Positions 27,915 to 35,765 of a stretch of DNA of 64,000 nt are shown piece after piece; the stretch's first letter is position 1, and each line of letters starts with the position of its first letter. Both the position numbers and the translations under genes were made by a program. The DNA is taken from NCBI GenBank assembly GCA_036268425.1, contig DATAUE010000043.1:1-64000 (forward strand). The letters run 5' to 3'. The notes below the pieces were generated by a model. That model searched no databases and had not been told where the DNA came from. It saw nothing but the letters and a program-made list of their open reading frames with translations. The stretch is from DATARH01 sp036268425 (GTDB lineage Bacteria; Pseudomonadota; Alphaproteobacteria; ATCC43930; CGMCC-115725).

Positions 27915-28103
27915 CGCCGCGCTTCACTGAATGTCTCATCGTGATTTTATACGGTGAGACATTCTTCTTTTTTACAAATTATTGCCATTGCATGCCACGC
28001 ATTCCGAGGCGACCGTCTTTTCATCGCGCTATTATGTTCGCATCGGATAAGCATCTTTGTGGAGTTGATAGCACCGACAACCGTGAATAAAGATGGAGAG
28101 CAC

Positions 28104-28461
28104 ATGATTATCGGTACATTCCGGTACGACCAGACCACCGACAGCTTTCACGGCGATATCATCACCCTTGGTTTCGACTACTTTGAGATCATGATTACGC
28201 CCGCGGAGAAACATAGTGCGCGGGAGCCCGATTATCGCATCACCGCCCACCAGCCAGGGACGCGCCGAACTTGGGGCGGGGTGGAAGCGCCTCAGCGAGC
28301 ATGGCCGTGAATATGTATCGGTCGTGCTGGACGGACCGATGCTGAACGCGCCGGTCAGCGCGGTGCTGTTCACCAGTGACGAGGGGAGCGCTACACTGCG
28401 CTGGACACGATCCAAGACGGGTGGAAAGGGCAAAGCCCGGGAGGTGACGGCGGTCGCCTGA
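28104..28461 (+). pseudogene. DUF736 family protein, copy 3, frameshifted
   Basis: The first part, MIIGTFRYDQTTDSFHGDII up to YRITAHQ, is DUF736-like, then the frame is lost: an extra C near 28253 shifts the reading into PGTRRTWGGVEAP and a stop at 28310. In the next frame the family sequence continues as GRAELGAGWKRLSEHGREYV and runs to 28461. Removing one base restores a normal 118-residue protein. It may be a sequencing error or a real loss. Confidence 0.75.
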
Positions 28462-28480
28462 CCGGGTTGCGGCTGACGCC

Positions 28481-28882
28481 ATGGACGGTCCCTATGACAT
28501 TCTCGGCGTGGCGCCTAACGCCTCGTTTGCGGAAATTCACACGGCATTCCGCCACCTGGCGATGGAGTGGCATCCCGATCGCAATCGCGATCCCGCGGCG
28601 ACCGCGCGGTTTCAGGAAATTCTCGCCGCCTACGAACTGCTAAAAGATCCCCTGCGCCGGGCTGCGTATGACGGGCGATGTCGCGGCCCGGATTGGGACG
28701 CGGCGCATCGATGGCGCGAAGGCCGTCACCCAAGCGACCGCCAGCAAGAATCGTCTCACCCCGAACTCGATCGGATATTCGCCGAACTCGACGCCGCCTT
28801 GCGCATCACGCCCGCGAGGGTCATCGCGCTGTTTAGCCTCGTCGAGGCTTTGCTGCGCCGGGCGTTTGCCTCGGGCTGGTGA
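28481..28882 (+). CDS. DnaJ-domain protein
   Basis: The 133 residues begin with a J domain: MDGPYDILGVAPNASFAEIH, then AFRHLAMEWHPDRNRDPAAT with the essential HPD, and AYELLKDPLRRAAYDGR. There is no Gly/Phe or zinc region; the C-terminal part is charged and helical with a hydrophobic end (VIALFSLVEALLRRAFA). It would stimulate the ATPase of a DnaK-type chaperone, perhaps for a replication or relaxosome protein of the island. It starts 19 bases after the DUF736 stop, so they probably share a transcript. Confidence 0.9.
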   Translation: MDGPYDILGVAPNASFAEIHTAFRHLAMEWHPDRNRDPAATARFQEILAAYELLKDPLRRAAYDGRCRGPDWDAAHRWREGRHPSDRQQESSHPELDRIFAELDAALRITPARVIALFSLVEALLRRAFASGW

Positions 28883-28954
28883 TCGCCATGCCGAGCTATT
28901 CGTCGAATGCTCGCGAAACGGCTGATCATGCCGGGATGACAAAGCCGTTCTGCA

Positions 28955-29330
28955 GATGACCCATCATACGGTGCCGGACCGAGCCGCCTCAAGGATGCGC
29001 GGTGCCTCCAATTTTACCGAGCGTAAGGAGCGCTGAAGCGCACTTATTCTTTTTTGCGCTCGACAAAATCGGTTCCCCCACGCACCGCAAGCGGCGCCGC
29101 TCAAGGGCGGCGTCCTTGACCCGGCTCGGCCCGGCACCGTGGCGTCGTTGCATCTTCACCAACGAAGGAGGCAACGATGAATACGAATACGATCCCGCTC
29201 GAACAACACATCGAGGAATTGCGGCTGGAACTGCGCTACTGCCGCATGACCCGCCGCGAGCGCGCCGAGGTCGAAGCCGATCTGGTCCAGGCCGAAGCTG
29301 AGCTTCAGGCGCGGTATCGCCAGCTGGAAT
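28955..29330. repeat. Duplicated leader and small gene, copy 1
   Basis: About 375 bases nearly identical to 31515-31890 (roughly nine bases in ten match by eye). It includes an untranslated leader with GCGC-TGAA-GCGC and a following T-rich run, a CCGCAAGCGG element, the AAGGAGGC ribosome site and most of the small gene at 29177. It is the upstream arm of a 2.56-kb spaced duplication. Confidence 0.85.
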
Positions 29331-29338
29331 GGGCGTAG
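29177..29338 (+). CDS. 53-residue helical protein, copy 1
   Basis: A strong AAGGAGGC site lies seven bases before the ATG. The peptide MNTNTIPLEQHIEELRLELR continues with YCRMTRRERAEVEADLVQAE and is one long amphipathic, probably coiled-coil helix. A paralogue of 51 residues is at 31742. The function is unknown; it is too small for a catalytic role and may be a regulator or partner of a larger island protein. Confidence 0.7.
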   Translation: MNTNTIPLEQHIEELRLELRYCRMTRRERAEVEADLVQAEAELQARYRQLEWA

Positions 29339-29368
29339 CCGAAAGAGGCGCAAGCCGTCTAACATTTT

Positions 29369-29400
29369 GCACCGGCTGTTTCGGCAGCCGGTGCTTTCTT
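29369..29400 (+). terminator. Terminator between the small gene and traG
   Basis: GCACCGGCTG and CAGCCGGTGC form a perfect 10-base stem with a 6-base loop, then TTTCTT. It lies between convergent genes and may act in both directions. A related hairpin is at 32329. Confidence 0.85.
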
Positions 29401-29409
29401 TTTGCGTTC

Positions 29410-30729
29410 TCACAGGTGATAGGGATCGGGATCGAACATCCGGTCGAGGCGGGGGATTTTCCAATAGGGTGTCCGCCCCGCCAGCAGCGGATCATGTGTG
29501 CCAGCGAAGAAAACCAGCGAGTGACCATCCTGCATGCTCATGGTGGATTCCAACGGCAGCAGCGGCATGCGGCTTTCGTTGCGCGACTCGCCACGCGGGC
29601 GTTTCAGCAACGAGCCGTCATAGCTGCGGTTGATGCTCTCGCCGGTCAGTGATCCGCCGCGCCGCTGCAGATACTCCGCCGTCTCCAGATCGACCGGCGT
29701 GAAGAACTGAATCATCCCGCAATTAGCGAGAATGCTCATCGCTTCATCGCGGTAGACGGTCTTGATCTGCGGCAGATCCTGCAGGAACGGCCAGAGCTGC
29801 AGATTAAAGCCTGCCGCAAAGCCAAAGGCATTGACCACCGGCGGCAGGTTTTCCAGACGCGCGAACTCGTCGAGGATCATCAGCACCGGGTGCCCGCCGG
29901 GCTTTGCCGTCACATGATCGATCGCCGACGTAATCAGCAAGCGCAGAAAGCGCGAGTAGGCCTTCATGTACTGCCCCGGCAGGATCAGATAGACCGTCGT
30001 CGGGCGCTCTTTCAGCTGCATCAAGTCGAAATCGCTCGCCGATAGCGTGCCGGTCTGCGGGTCGGTCAGGGCCGGATCGTCGAGAAATGCCGTCTGCGTG
30101 ATGGCCGTGTTGATCGCGGCGGAAATATCCCGCGCCTCGGAATCCTTGAAGCGCCCGATCGGCTGCGCGATAAAGCGGTACGGGCTCTTGCTCATCGCGA
30201 TCAGCAGCTGCGCTCCCTCTTTCCCTCTGGAGGCGATGTCGGTCAGCATTTTGCGCAGATGACCGAGCGTCGCCTTCCTCCCCAGTGTCGAGATCAGATA
30301 GAGCATCAGCGTCGTTACCAGATCGCGCGCGGTGTCGTCGAAATAGGGTTCGCGTCCCTGTGTCAGGATCAGCGCCTGCGATAGCGCCGCGATATCGGCG
30401 ACGATGTTCGGCTTGCCGATATCGAAAGCGGCCAGCGGGTTGAAGCGATGCCGCGGCAGATGCCACGGCGCTTCGGTGTGCAGCCCGAATGGGTTCAGGA
30501 CGAAGACGTCCTGACCCATCTCGCGGCGTCGTCGCGCCGTGACCGCCGCATTCTGCCCCTTCGGGTCGATCACGACGACACTATGCGGCGCCTGCATCAG
30601 CGCCTGCACGATCACCGTTGCGCCTTTGCCCGAACGTGTCGGCCCAATGCTGCAGAGATGGCGATTATCCGAGTAGCAGGGAAAGGTGGCGGCCTCGGCG
30701 GTGTAGCCGAAGGGAATGGCGGGGTTCAT
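29410..30729 (-). CDS. traG: TraG/VirD4-family coupling ATPase
   Basis: The 439 residues form a RecA-like coupling ATPase: Walker A GPTRSGKG (residue 29), Walker B VLMILDEFARLE (about residue 287), and the TraG motifs HSVVVIDPKGQNAAVTA and FNLQLWPFLQDLPQIK. It brings the relaxase-DNA complex to a type IV secretion channel. Usual TraG proteins carry about 150 N-terminal residues with membrane helices; these are missing here and appear instead as the separate membrane gene just upstream (30741-31310). The gap between them is 11 bases, so they are coupled. The protein ends in an acidic tail. Confidence 0.9.
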   Translation of the reverse strand: MNPAIPFGYTAEAATFPCYSDNRHLCSIGPTRSGKGATVIVQALMQAPHSVVVIDPKGQNAAVTARRRREMGQDVFVLNPFGLHTEAPWHLPRHRFNPLAAFDIGKPNIVADIAALSQALILTQGREPYFDDTARDLVTTLMLYLISTLGRKATLGHLRKMLTDIASRGKEGAQLLIAMSKSPYRFIAQPIGRFKDSEARDISAAINTAITQTAFLDDPALTDPQTGTLSASDFDLMQLKERPTTVYLILPGQYMKAYSRFLRLLITSAIDHVTAKPGGHPVLMILDEFARLENLPPVVNAFGFAAGFNLQLWPFLQDLPQIKTVYRDEAMSILANCGMIQFFTPVDLETAEYLQRRGGSLTGESINRSYDGSLLKRPRGESRNESRMPLLPLESTMSMQDGHSLVFFAGTHDPLLAGRTPYWKIPRLDRMFDPDPYHL

Positions 30730-30740
30730 CGCCGCCGCTC

Positions 30741-31310
30741 CTAGAGCTCGTCGCTCATGCCGGCGCGGCGAAACCAGTTCGGCTCACCCATCTTGGCGTC
30801 GACCCGCTCTGCCGGCACCGGCCCGATCAAGAGCCAGCCCAGCCGCATCGGCATCGCCACCATTACTGCCAGCGCAGCGACGCAGACCAGTCCCCAGCGA
30901 TTGCCCAATGTCGCCTGCAGCACCAACATCCCCGCCGGCACAGTCAGCTGCTTCACCCGGTCGATGGCCCGCATGGTCTCCTCGCGGTACCGCGTCCACC
31001 CATAGCGCCATGCCGCACCGCCCAGTACCAGCAGCGCCGCCAACGTCAACGCCAGCATCGGGTGCCGTAAAAACGCCCGAGGCAGCACCCACCAGGCGAG
31101 CGCTAGCCAAATTATCACCGGTCCAACCAACAGTGCTAAACGAGGTCCATAGAGGTTCAGTAACTGCGCCGGCAAACGAAACACAGTGAGGGCAGCGCCA
31201 ATCAGTACAAGCGTCAGGACAAAAGCGGTACCGGCATCAAGCCCGAGTTCGACACTGACCTCGTACCACGCAGCGACAAACAATCCGATCTTCCACATCA
31301 AACCATGCAT
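30741..31310 (-). CDS. Membrane subunit associated with TraG
   Basis: The start is the ATG giving MHGLMWKIGLFVAAWYEVSV, preceded by GGAGACAG; two ATGs 4-5 codons earlier lack a site. The 189 residues contain about four to five membrane segments (AFVLTLVLIGAALTVF, LALLVGPVIIWLALAWWVLP, LALTLAALLVLGGAAWRYG, GLVCVAALAVMVAMPMRLGW). The end is charged. It is 11 bases from the TraG start and supplies the membrane anchor that this short TraG lacks. A truncated paralogue lies at 32380-32710. Confidence 0.8.
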   Translation of the reverse strand: MHGLMWKIGLFVAAWYEVSVELGLDAGTAFVLTLVLIGAALTVFRLPAQLLNLYGPRLALLVGPVIIWLALAWWVLPRAFLRHPMLALTLAALLVLGGAAWRYGWTRYREETMRAIDRVKQLTVPAGMLVLQATLGNRWGLVCVAALAVMVAMPMRLGWLLIGPVPAERVDAKMGEPNWFRRAGMSDEL

Positions 31311-31325
31311 CTCTGTCTCCATCAT

Positions 31326-31514
31326 TCAACGAGAACAGAGTCGCACGCGCGCGTAAGATCATCGGTGAGAACGTTTGGTAAGCTTCAGCAGTAGATGGCA
31401 AGCGGAACTAGAATTTGACTTTGAGACCGGAAGCCGGCATCGCGATTTTCATTAATCGGTGCGTGGCTCCATCGCCTCCGACGCATCATCAGACGGCTGA
31501 TACAAAGCTGTTTC
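31326..31514. other. Promoter region of the membrane subunit/traG operon
   Basis: About 190 bases with no gene seen. It should contain the promoter of the minus-strand pair. It shares bases with the stretch at 32700-32780 (for example gaacgtttggtaagcttcagc against gaaacgtttagtaagcctcagc), showing the duplication extends across the promoter. Confidence 0.5.
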
Positions 31515-31890
31515 TGCAGATGTCTCCATCGTACGGTGCCGGACCGAGCCGCCTCAAGGATGCGCGGTGCCCCCAATTTTGCCGAGGGTAAGGAGCGCTG
31601 AAGCGCACTTATTCTTTTTTGCCCTCGACAAAATCGGCTCCCCCACGCACCGCAAGCGGCGCCGCCCAAGAGCGGCGTCCTTGACCCGGCTCGGTCCGGC
31701 ACCGTGGCGTCGTTGCATCTTCACCAACAAAGGAGGCAACGATGAATACGATCCCGCTTGAACAACACATCGACGAATTGCGGTTGGAACTGCGCTACTG
31801 CCGCATGACCCACTGCGAACGCGCTGAGATCGAGCAAACCTTGGCGCAGGCCGAGGCCGAACTCCAGGCCCGCTATCGCGAACTGGAGTG
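31515..31890. repeat. Duplicated leader and small gene, copy 2
   Basis: Partner of the repeat at 28955-29330. Leader, hairpin, ribosome site and 5' coding part of the small gene are conserved; the coding part lacks six bases present in copy 1 near the start codon. Confidence 0.85.
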
Positions 31891-31897
31891 CCTCTGA
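31742..31897 (+). CDS. 51-residue helical protein, copy 2
   Basis: Paralogue of the protein at 29177: MNTIPLEQHIDELRLELRYC, then RMTHCERAEIEQTLAQAEAE and ending RYRELECL. A perfect AAGGAGG site is used. It is again one amphipathic helix. Unlike copy 1 it is followed by an intact DUF736 gene, 80 bases downstream, which is probably the original arrangement. Confidence 0.7.
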   Translation: MNTIPLEQHIDELRLELRYCRMTHCERAEIEQTLAQAEAELQARYRELECL

Positions 31898-31977
31898 GCC
31901 AGGACAGCATCTTGTGACACGGCCATGGGCGCACGCCGCGAGTTGCGCCCTCTCAACGACAAGAAATGGAGAACATC

Positions 31978-32322
31978 ATGATTATCGGTAAATTCCAACA
32001 CATCCAGGACGAACGCGAGGACTTCTATCGTGGCAACATTATTACGATGAGCCTCGCATACTTCAAGATCAGGATTCTTCGCGTGAGCGGTCGTGGCTCA
32101 GACGATCCCGATTTTCGGGTAGTTGCGGAATCCTGGGAGCATGAGGTCGAGGTCGGCGCCGGTTGGAAGCGGACAAACAGTCGGGGCTGCGAGTTCGTGG
32201 CAATCACGATTGACGATCCCGGTCTGCCGGCCCCGATTGAAGCCGCTCTCGTTCCCGATGGCTACGACGTCGACAGTTTCGACTTGGAGTGGACCCGCCC
32301 GAAGCCGAACGAGGCCGTCTAA
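31978..32322 (+). CDS. DUF736 family protein, copy 4
   Basis: The ATG at 31978 gives MIIGKFQHIQDEREDFYRGN, with ATGGAGAAC ahead of it as the likely ribosome site; an in-frame ATG four codons upstream overlaps that site. VGAGWKRTNSRGCEFVAITI and DDPGLPAPIEAAL are the DUF736 hallmarks. It is an intact copy, 114 residues. Its last 15 bases (gccgtctaac) also survive before the terminator at 29369, showing that the upstream duplicate lost its DUF736 gene. Confidence 0.9.
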   Translation: MIIGKFQHIQDEREDFYRGNIITMSLAYFKIRILRVSGRGSDDPDFRVVAESWEHEVEVGAGWKRTNSRGCEFVAITIDDPGLPAPIEAALVPDGYDVDSFDLEWTRPKPNEAV

Positions 32323-32328
32323 CACGTT

Positions 32329-32360
32329 GCACCGGCTGCTTCGGCAGTCGGTGCTTTTTT
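32329..32360 (+). terminator. Terminator after DUF736 copy 4
   Basis: GCACCGGCTGC pairs with GCAGTCGGTGC (one mismatch) across a short loop, followed by TTTTTT. Homologous to the hairpin at 29369. Confidence 0.85.
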
Positions 32361-32379
32361 ACCCTTCACGGCATCGAGC

Positions 32380-32710
32380 GTTTTCGCGCCCTCGGCCGTA
32401 CGCGTCTGCGCATATCCCGCCGTCCAGCACCAGTACGCCCATCGACAGCACCGACACCTCCGGATGCCGCAGAAACGCACGACGATACCCACTAGGCAAT
32501 CCGATCCAAATCAGCATTGGCCCGAGCGGCACCGCAAGACGAGATCATAACGGCTCAACACCTGTCCCTGCAAAACGAAACAATGTGAGTGCCGCATCAA
32601 TCAATCCCAAGGTCAGGACGAAGGCAGAGCCGGAATCAAGTCCAAGCTCGACAGGCACCTCATACCAAGCGGCAAGAAACAATCCGATCTTCCACAACAT
32701 GATCTGAATC
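32380..32710 (-). pseudogene. Truncated copy of the TraG-associated membrane gene
   Basis: Read on the minus strand, the sequence resembles the membrane gene at 30741-31310 base by base: near 32655-32695 both have ggcaagaaacaatccgatcttccaca-type sequence, and near 32580-32640 both share caaaacgaaacaatgtgagtgccgc-type sequence. There are frame-breaking differences and the 3' part is missing, and traG itself is absent in this copy. It is the remains of a tandem duplication of the traG-membrane-DUF736 block. Confidence 0.75.
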
Positions 32711-32886
32711 CGTCTCATCAACGAGAACAGAGAACCGCGCGCGCAGAAGATGATCAGTGGAAACGTTTAGTAAGCCTCAGCGATAGTCGGCGAAAGACAA
32801 CACACTTTGTTGTTTTAGAAAAAACTGGAGAAGGAAATCAGGAAAATAAGAGAGTAGGTTAGTGGGGCTAGAGGGTAGCGAGGTGT

Positions 32887-32936
32887 CGTTTCCGGTACCG
32901 GAAACGCAGCTCGCAAGGGGCGGTTGGTGCCCCTTG
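32887..32936. other. Origin-of-transfer candidate
   Basis: Two strong inverted repeats lie side by side just upstream of the mobC-relaxase genes: CGTTTCCGGT/ACCGGAAACG, a perfect 20-base palindrome (32887-32906), and CAAGGGGC/GCCCCTTG with a 7-base loop (32914-32936). A third, weaker repeat (ACAACA/TGTTGT) is at about 32798. Inverted repeats beside a relaxase gene are typical of oriT. No nick-site consensus could be assigned. Confidence 0.6.
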
Positions 32937-32977
32937 AACCTGAGGACGCTGCGCTCTGCTGGACCAAGAGTGGAAAT

Positions 32978-33319
32978 ATGGGCCGCCCTTCAAAATACAA
33001 TCGAAGAGATCAGCAGCTGAACCTGAAATTCACACAACACGAAGCTGATTGGATTTCCGAACAAGCACGCGCACGACGTATCGTTCGCGGCGAATTCGGT
33101 CGTCAGCAAGTGCTGTGGGAACGGGCTGTGAGAATTTCAGTCTCAGCACGCATGCCGTTTGATCAAGGCGTCCTGCTGCAGCTGTCGCGCATTGGAAACA
33201 ACCTCAATCAGATCGCTCGACGAATGCATCAGCTCAACATCGAAGCACCGGCACAGCTGGCCCCGGTTCTCGACATGATTCGAGGTATCCTATTGAAGGC
33301 TGCCGACGATGATTGCTGA
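32978..33319 (+). CDS. mobC: MobC-like relaxosome protein
   Basis: Starting at MGRPSKYNRRDQQLNLKFTQ, 113 residues. The N-terminus is basic and ribbon-helix-helix-like, and the later RIGNNLNQIARRMHQLN is the MobC/bacterial mobilization signature. It would help the relaxase open the DNA at oriT. Its end overlaps the relaxase start by 11 bases. A TTG 18 codons upstream gives a longer frame, but the MGRP start is typical of the family. Confidence 0.88.
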   Translation: MGRPSKYNRRDQQLNLKFTQHEADWISEQARARRIVRGEFGRQQVLWERAVRISVSARMPFDQGVLLQLSRIGNNLNQIARRMHQLNIEAPAQLAPVLDMIRGILLKAADDDC

Positions 33320-34856
33320 GTTTGCCGAAGGCGATGGGAAATCCTTCAAAGGTCTCGCGACGTACCTCTTGCACGATCCGGACAAAGCAAAGACAGACCA
33401 GCGCGTGCCGTGGACGCATACCTTGAACCTCGCCAGTGACCATCCGAGCTTGGCGGTCGACGAGATGCTGTGGACCTATCGCGGTGCTGATTATCTGAAA
33501 CGGGAGGCCGGCATCAAAGCCGGGGGGCGGAAGCTGGAACACCCGGTCAAACACTTCTCGCTGAATTGGCATCCGACGGAGAAGCCCAGCAAGACGCACA
33601 TGATTGAGACGGTCGAAGGATTTCTCAAGCACATGGGTTGGTCGGAGCACCAGGCGCTGCTCGTTGCCCATAACGACAAGCCGCACGCCCATGTACATGT
33701 GATGCTTAACGTCGTCCACCCGGAGACTGGCAAGGCGCTTAACGCAGGCTTCGAGAAGCGTCGTGCCGGTGATTGGGCGTATCGGTACGAGCTTGAACGG
33801 GGCCGGGTATTTTGCGAGCAGCGTTCCAAGCCGTTTTTCGAGCGCGAGCGGGCGCCGACGCGGCAGGCGTGGACGCGGATGAAGGAATCCCAACACACCT
33901 ACGACACCGCCGAATATCAGCGCCTCGTAAAGGGCTTCGACTATTTCCAGCGCAACGACGCCGAGGGCGGCGAGGCTAAGGTCAAGGAGGCATTCAAGGC
34001 GCATCAACGGCAGCAGCGCGATCAGTTCTTCATCGACGGGAAAAAGGTGTTCCGGCAGACGCGCGACGCTGTTTTCCATGAGGTCAGGCGGGAATTCCGC
34101 CCGGCGTGGCGCGAATATTACCAAGCCAAACGCAATGGAAAGGACGCCGGCGATCTCAGCGCGATGAAGGAAAAACTCCTTAAGGAGCAGAACGCGATGC
34201 TCGACGACTGGCGCAAGATCGCAATGGACAACCTCAAGGCGCAGCGGGACATCGAGTACAAGGCGCTGCTCAAGCAGCAGGATAATGACCGCAAGGAGTT
34301 CGCCAAGACCGCTGTTCATTCGTATGAGGTCATCGACCAGCTGCGTCCGACAGCGCCGGCTCCTAAGCGGAAAGAACCGGAAAAACAGCCCTACGCCTCG
34401 AAAACCTCGGAGTATCACCTCGGTCAGTTCGCCGAGAACAAGGCGAGCTTTTCCGAGAAAGCGCGCGACGAGAGCGAGGAAAAGGCGGGCGCCGCCGAGC
34501 GCGACGACGAGAAAACTCCCGAAACTCCGTCCGATCGAAAGGGCAACGAGCACTTCCGGGTCAAGGACGGGCTCGATGCCGTGAGCGGCATCGGCATGGG
34601 AGCGCTTGGTGCGGTGGCCAAGATTGGCGAGCGCCTGATGGATAGCTTCTTTGGCAACGACGTGTCGGGAAAGGCGCGGACACCGCAGAACTCGTCGGCG
34701 CCGCCGAAGCGCGCGATGAGCGATGAGGAGCGCGAGCGCGCCCGCCGTGCCGGCGAGGCAAAGGCAGAGGCTGAAGCGCAGGTGGCGGAAGCCGCTGCTC
34801 TCGTGGCGGATTGGGAATACCGCCGACAGCGCCGGCGCGAGCGTGGTCGGGATTAG
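33309..34856 (+). CDS. Relaxase/mobilization nuclease
   Basis: The 515 residues begin with a relaxase domain (PF03432-type): a short MIAEFAEGDGKSFKGLATYL start, LEHPVKHFSLNWHPTEKPS in the middle, and the metal-binding triad in HNDKPHAHVHVMLN (His at about 126, 128 and 130). The candidate nucleophile is a Tyr in the N-terminal part (Tyr19 in LATYLL or Tyr57). The rest is a long charged helical tail, with repeated Glu/Lys stretches and no helicase domain. It nicks oriT and pilots the strand to the TraG protein. It has the usual partners (MobC, TraG) but no mating-pair genes in the window, as in mobilizable elements. Confidence 0.92.
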   Translation: MIAEFAEGDGKSFKGLATYLLHDPDKAKTDQRVPWTHTLNLASDHPSLAVDEMLWTYRGADYLKREAGIKAGGRKLEHPVKHFSLNWHPTEKPSKTHMIETVEGFLKHMGWSEHQALLVAHNDKPHAHVHVMLNVVHPETGKALNAGFEKRRAGDWAYRYELERGRVFCEQRSKPFFERERAPTRQAWTRMKESQHTYDTAEYQRLVKGFDYFQRNDAEGGEAKVKEAFKAHQRQQRDQFFIDGKKVFRQTRDAVFHEVRREFRPAWREYYQAKRNGKDAGDLSAMKEKLLKEQNAMLDDWRKIAMDNLKAQRDIEYKALLKQQDNDRKEFAKTAVHSYEVIDQLRPTAPAPKRKEPEKQPYASKTSEYHLGQFAENKASFSEKARDESEEKAGAAERDDEKTPETPSDRKGNEHFRVKDGLDAVSGIGMGALGAVAKIGERLMDSFFGNDVSGKARTPQNSSAPPKRAMSDEERERARRAGEAKAEAEAQVAEAAALVADWEYRRQRRRERGRD

Positions 34857-35307
34857 GCATGGGTTTGAGGTTAGAGCCGCCTTCAGACCCCAGAGAAATA
34901 CGAGGCTCACCCAGGCTGACGCGATATCAGGCGACGACGCGGAAATCGCGCGCGCTCGCATTGCCCGCGCTTTCGGCGACCTGCTCGCTGCTGGGCTTGC
35001 CAATCTCAATCTCACCTATAGTGCTCGCATTGCTGCCGCGATGCTATGCACACCCGGAAATTCAGGTGCGGCAGTCGTAGCACTGCGTCATGAGCGCGAC
35101 GCCGCGATCGCTGCGTTAAGAGTGGCGTTGGAACGGGAAAGGGAGCGGGCGATGACAACCGTCCGTCCCGCAAGGCCTCCGCGGCGCCTCCGGATCGCCG
35201 CGGTGCCTGTCCTCCGCGCTCGGAAGCCTGAGCCAAAGCCACGGCGACCGATGATGCGAGGATCACCGGCCGCCGCTTCGAAGTCATGGCGTCAGCCCAG
35301 GCCGTGA
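34843..35307 (+). CDS. Hypothetical protein after the relaxase
   Basis: The open frame continues from inside the relaxase gene; the GTG at 34843 is taken as the most likely start, though an upstream start in the relaxase 3' end is possible. The part after residue 25, GDDAEIARARIARAFGDLLA with the following NLTYSARIAAAML, looks like a genuine helical protein; the last 40 residues are Arg/Pro-rich. No family recognised. It ends inside the convergent gene at 35292. Confidence 0.4.
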   Translation: MVGIRHGFEVRAAFRPQRNTRLTQADAISGDDAEIARARIARAFGDLLAAGLANLNLTYSARIAAAMLCTPGNSGAAVVALRHERDAAIAALRVALERERERAMTTVRPARPPRRLRIAAVPVLRARKPEPKPRRPMMRGSPAAASKSWRQPRP

Positions 35308-35657
35308 AAGCGGCGCCATTGTTTCTTCGACAGGCACAATGCGCCCATCAGCCTGAAAAATCCCGCATTCTGGTTACGGGCTTTGTAGTGCACAGCGAGA
35401 TTGTAGACGCGACGCCGAGCACGTTGCGGGTTGTCGTTGTCCGCGAAGATAAACGCGGCAATGGCGCGGGCCCCGTAAATGGTATCGCCGTGCTCGTCCG
35501 AGCGATCGGGTTGTTCGTCGGCCCCGGTACCAATATTGCGGGGCGGCTTTTCTCCGCCATCGCCGTTGCCACCCGCAGCAGCGACCGCGGTGAGCCGTTC
35601 GGTCCGTGGCGGCGCGCTGTAGGCAGGAGAGTGCGAATTCGTACGAAGGGTAACCAT
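35292..35657 (-). CDS. Small basic protein, probable DNA-binding
   Basis: A strong GAGGAGCAAGGA site precedes the ATG at 35657. The first 55 residues are low-complexity and polar, then TIYGARAIAAFIFADNDNPQ, RARRRVYNLAVHY and KKQWRRFHGLG follow, the pattern of the small excisionase-like/HTH proteins found in rhizobial islands. It may be a regulator or excision factor. Evidence is by pattern only. Confidence 0.55.
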   Translation of the reverse strand: MVTLRTNSHSPAYSAPPRTERLTAVAAAGGNGDGGEKPPRNIGTGADEQPDRSDEHGDTIYGARAIAAFIFADNDNPQRARRRVYNLAVHYKARNQNAGFFRLMGALCLSKKQWRRFHGLG

Positions 35658-35765
35658 TCCTTGCTCCTCGTTGCGACTTGATCCAACGAGTTCAAAGCTT
35701 CAGATTTCAGCTGGAAATGTCCCGCGTATCCTCGCGTCCCGCGCAGGAAAGTAGGAAAGCCGAAA

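Noticed and set aside
28989..29528. 179-codon minus-strand open frame across the duplicated leader
   Set aside because: It crosses non-coding leader, terminator and the end of traG; the matching frame in the second copy is of different length and shows no protein-type conservation.
33234..35015. 593-codon minus-strand open frame under the relaxase
   Set aside because: It is the antisense shadow of the relaxase in GC-rich DNA; leucine/arginine-heavy, with no family features or ribosome site.
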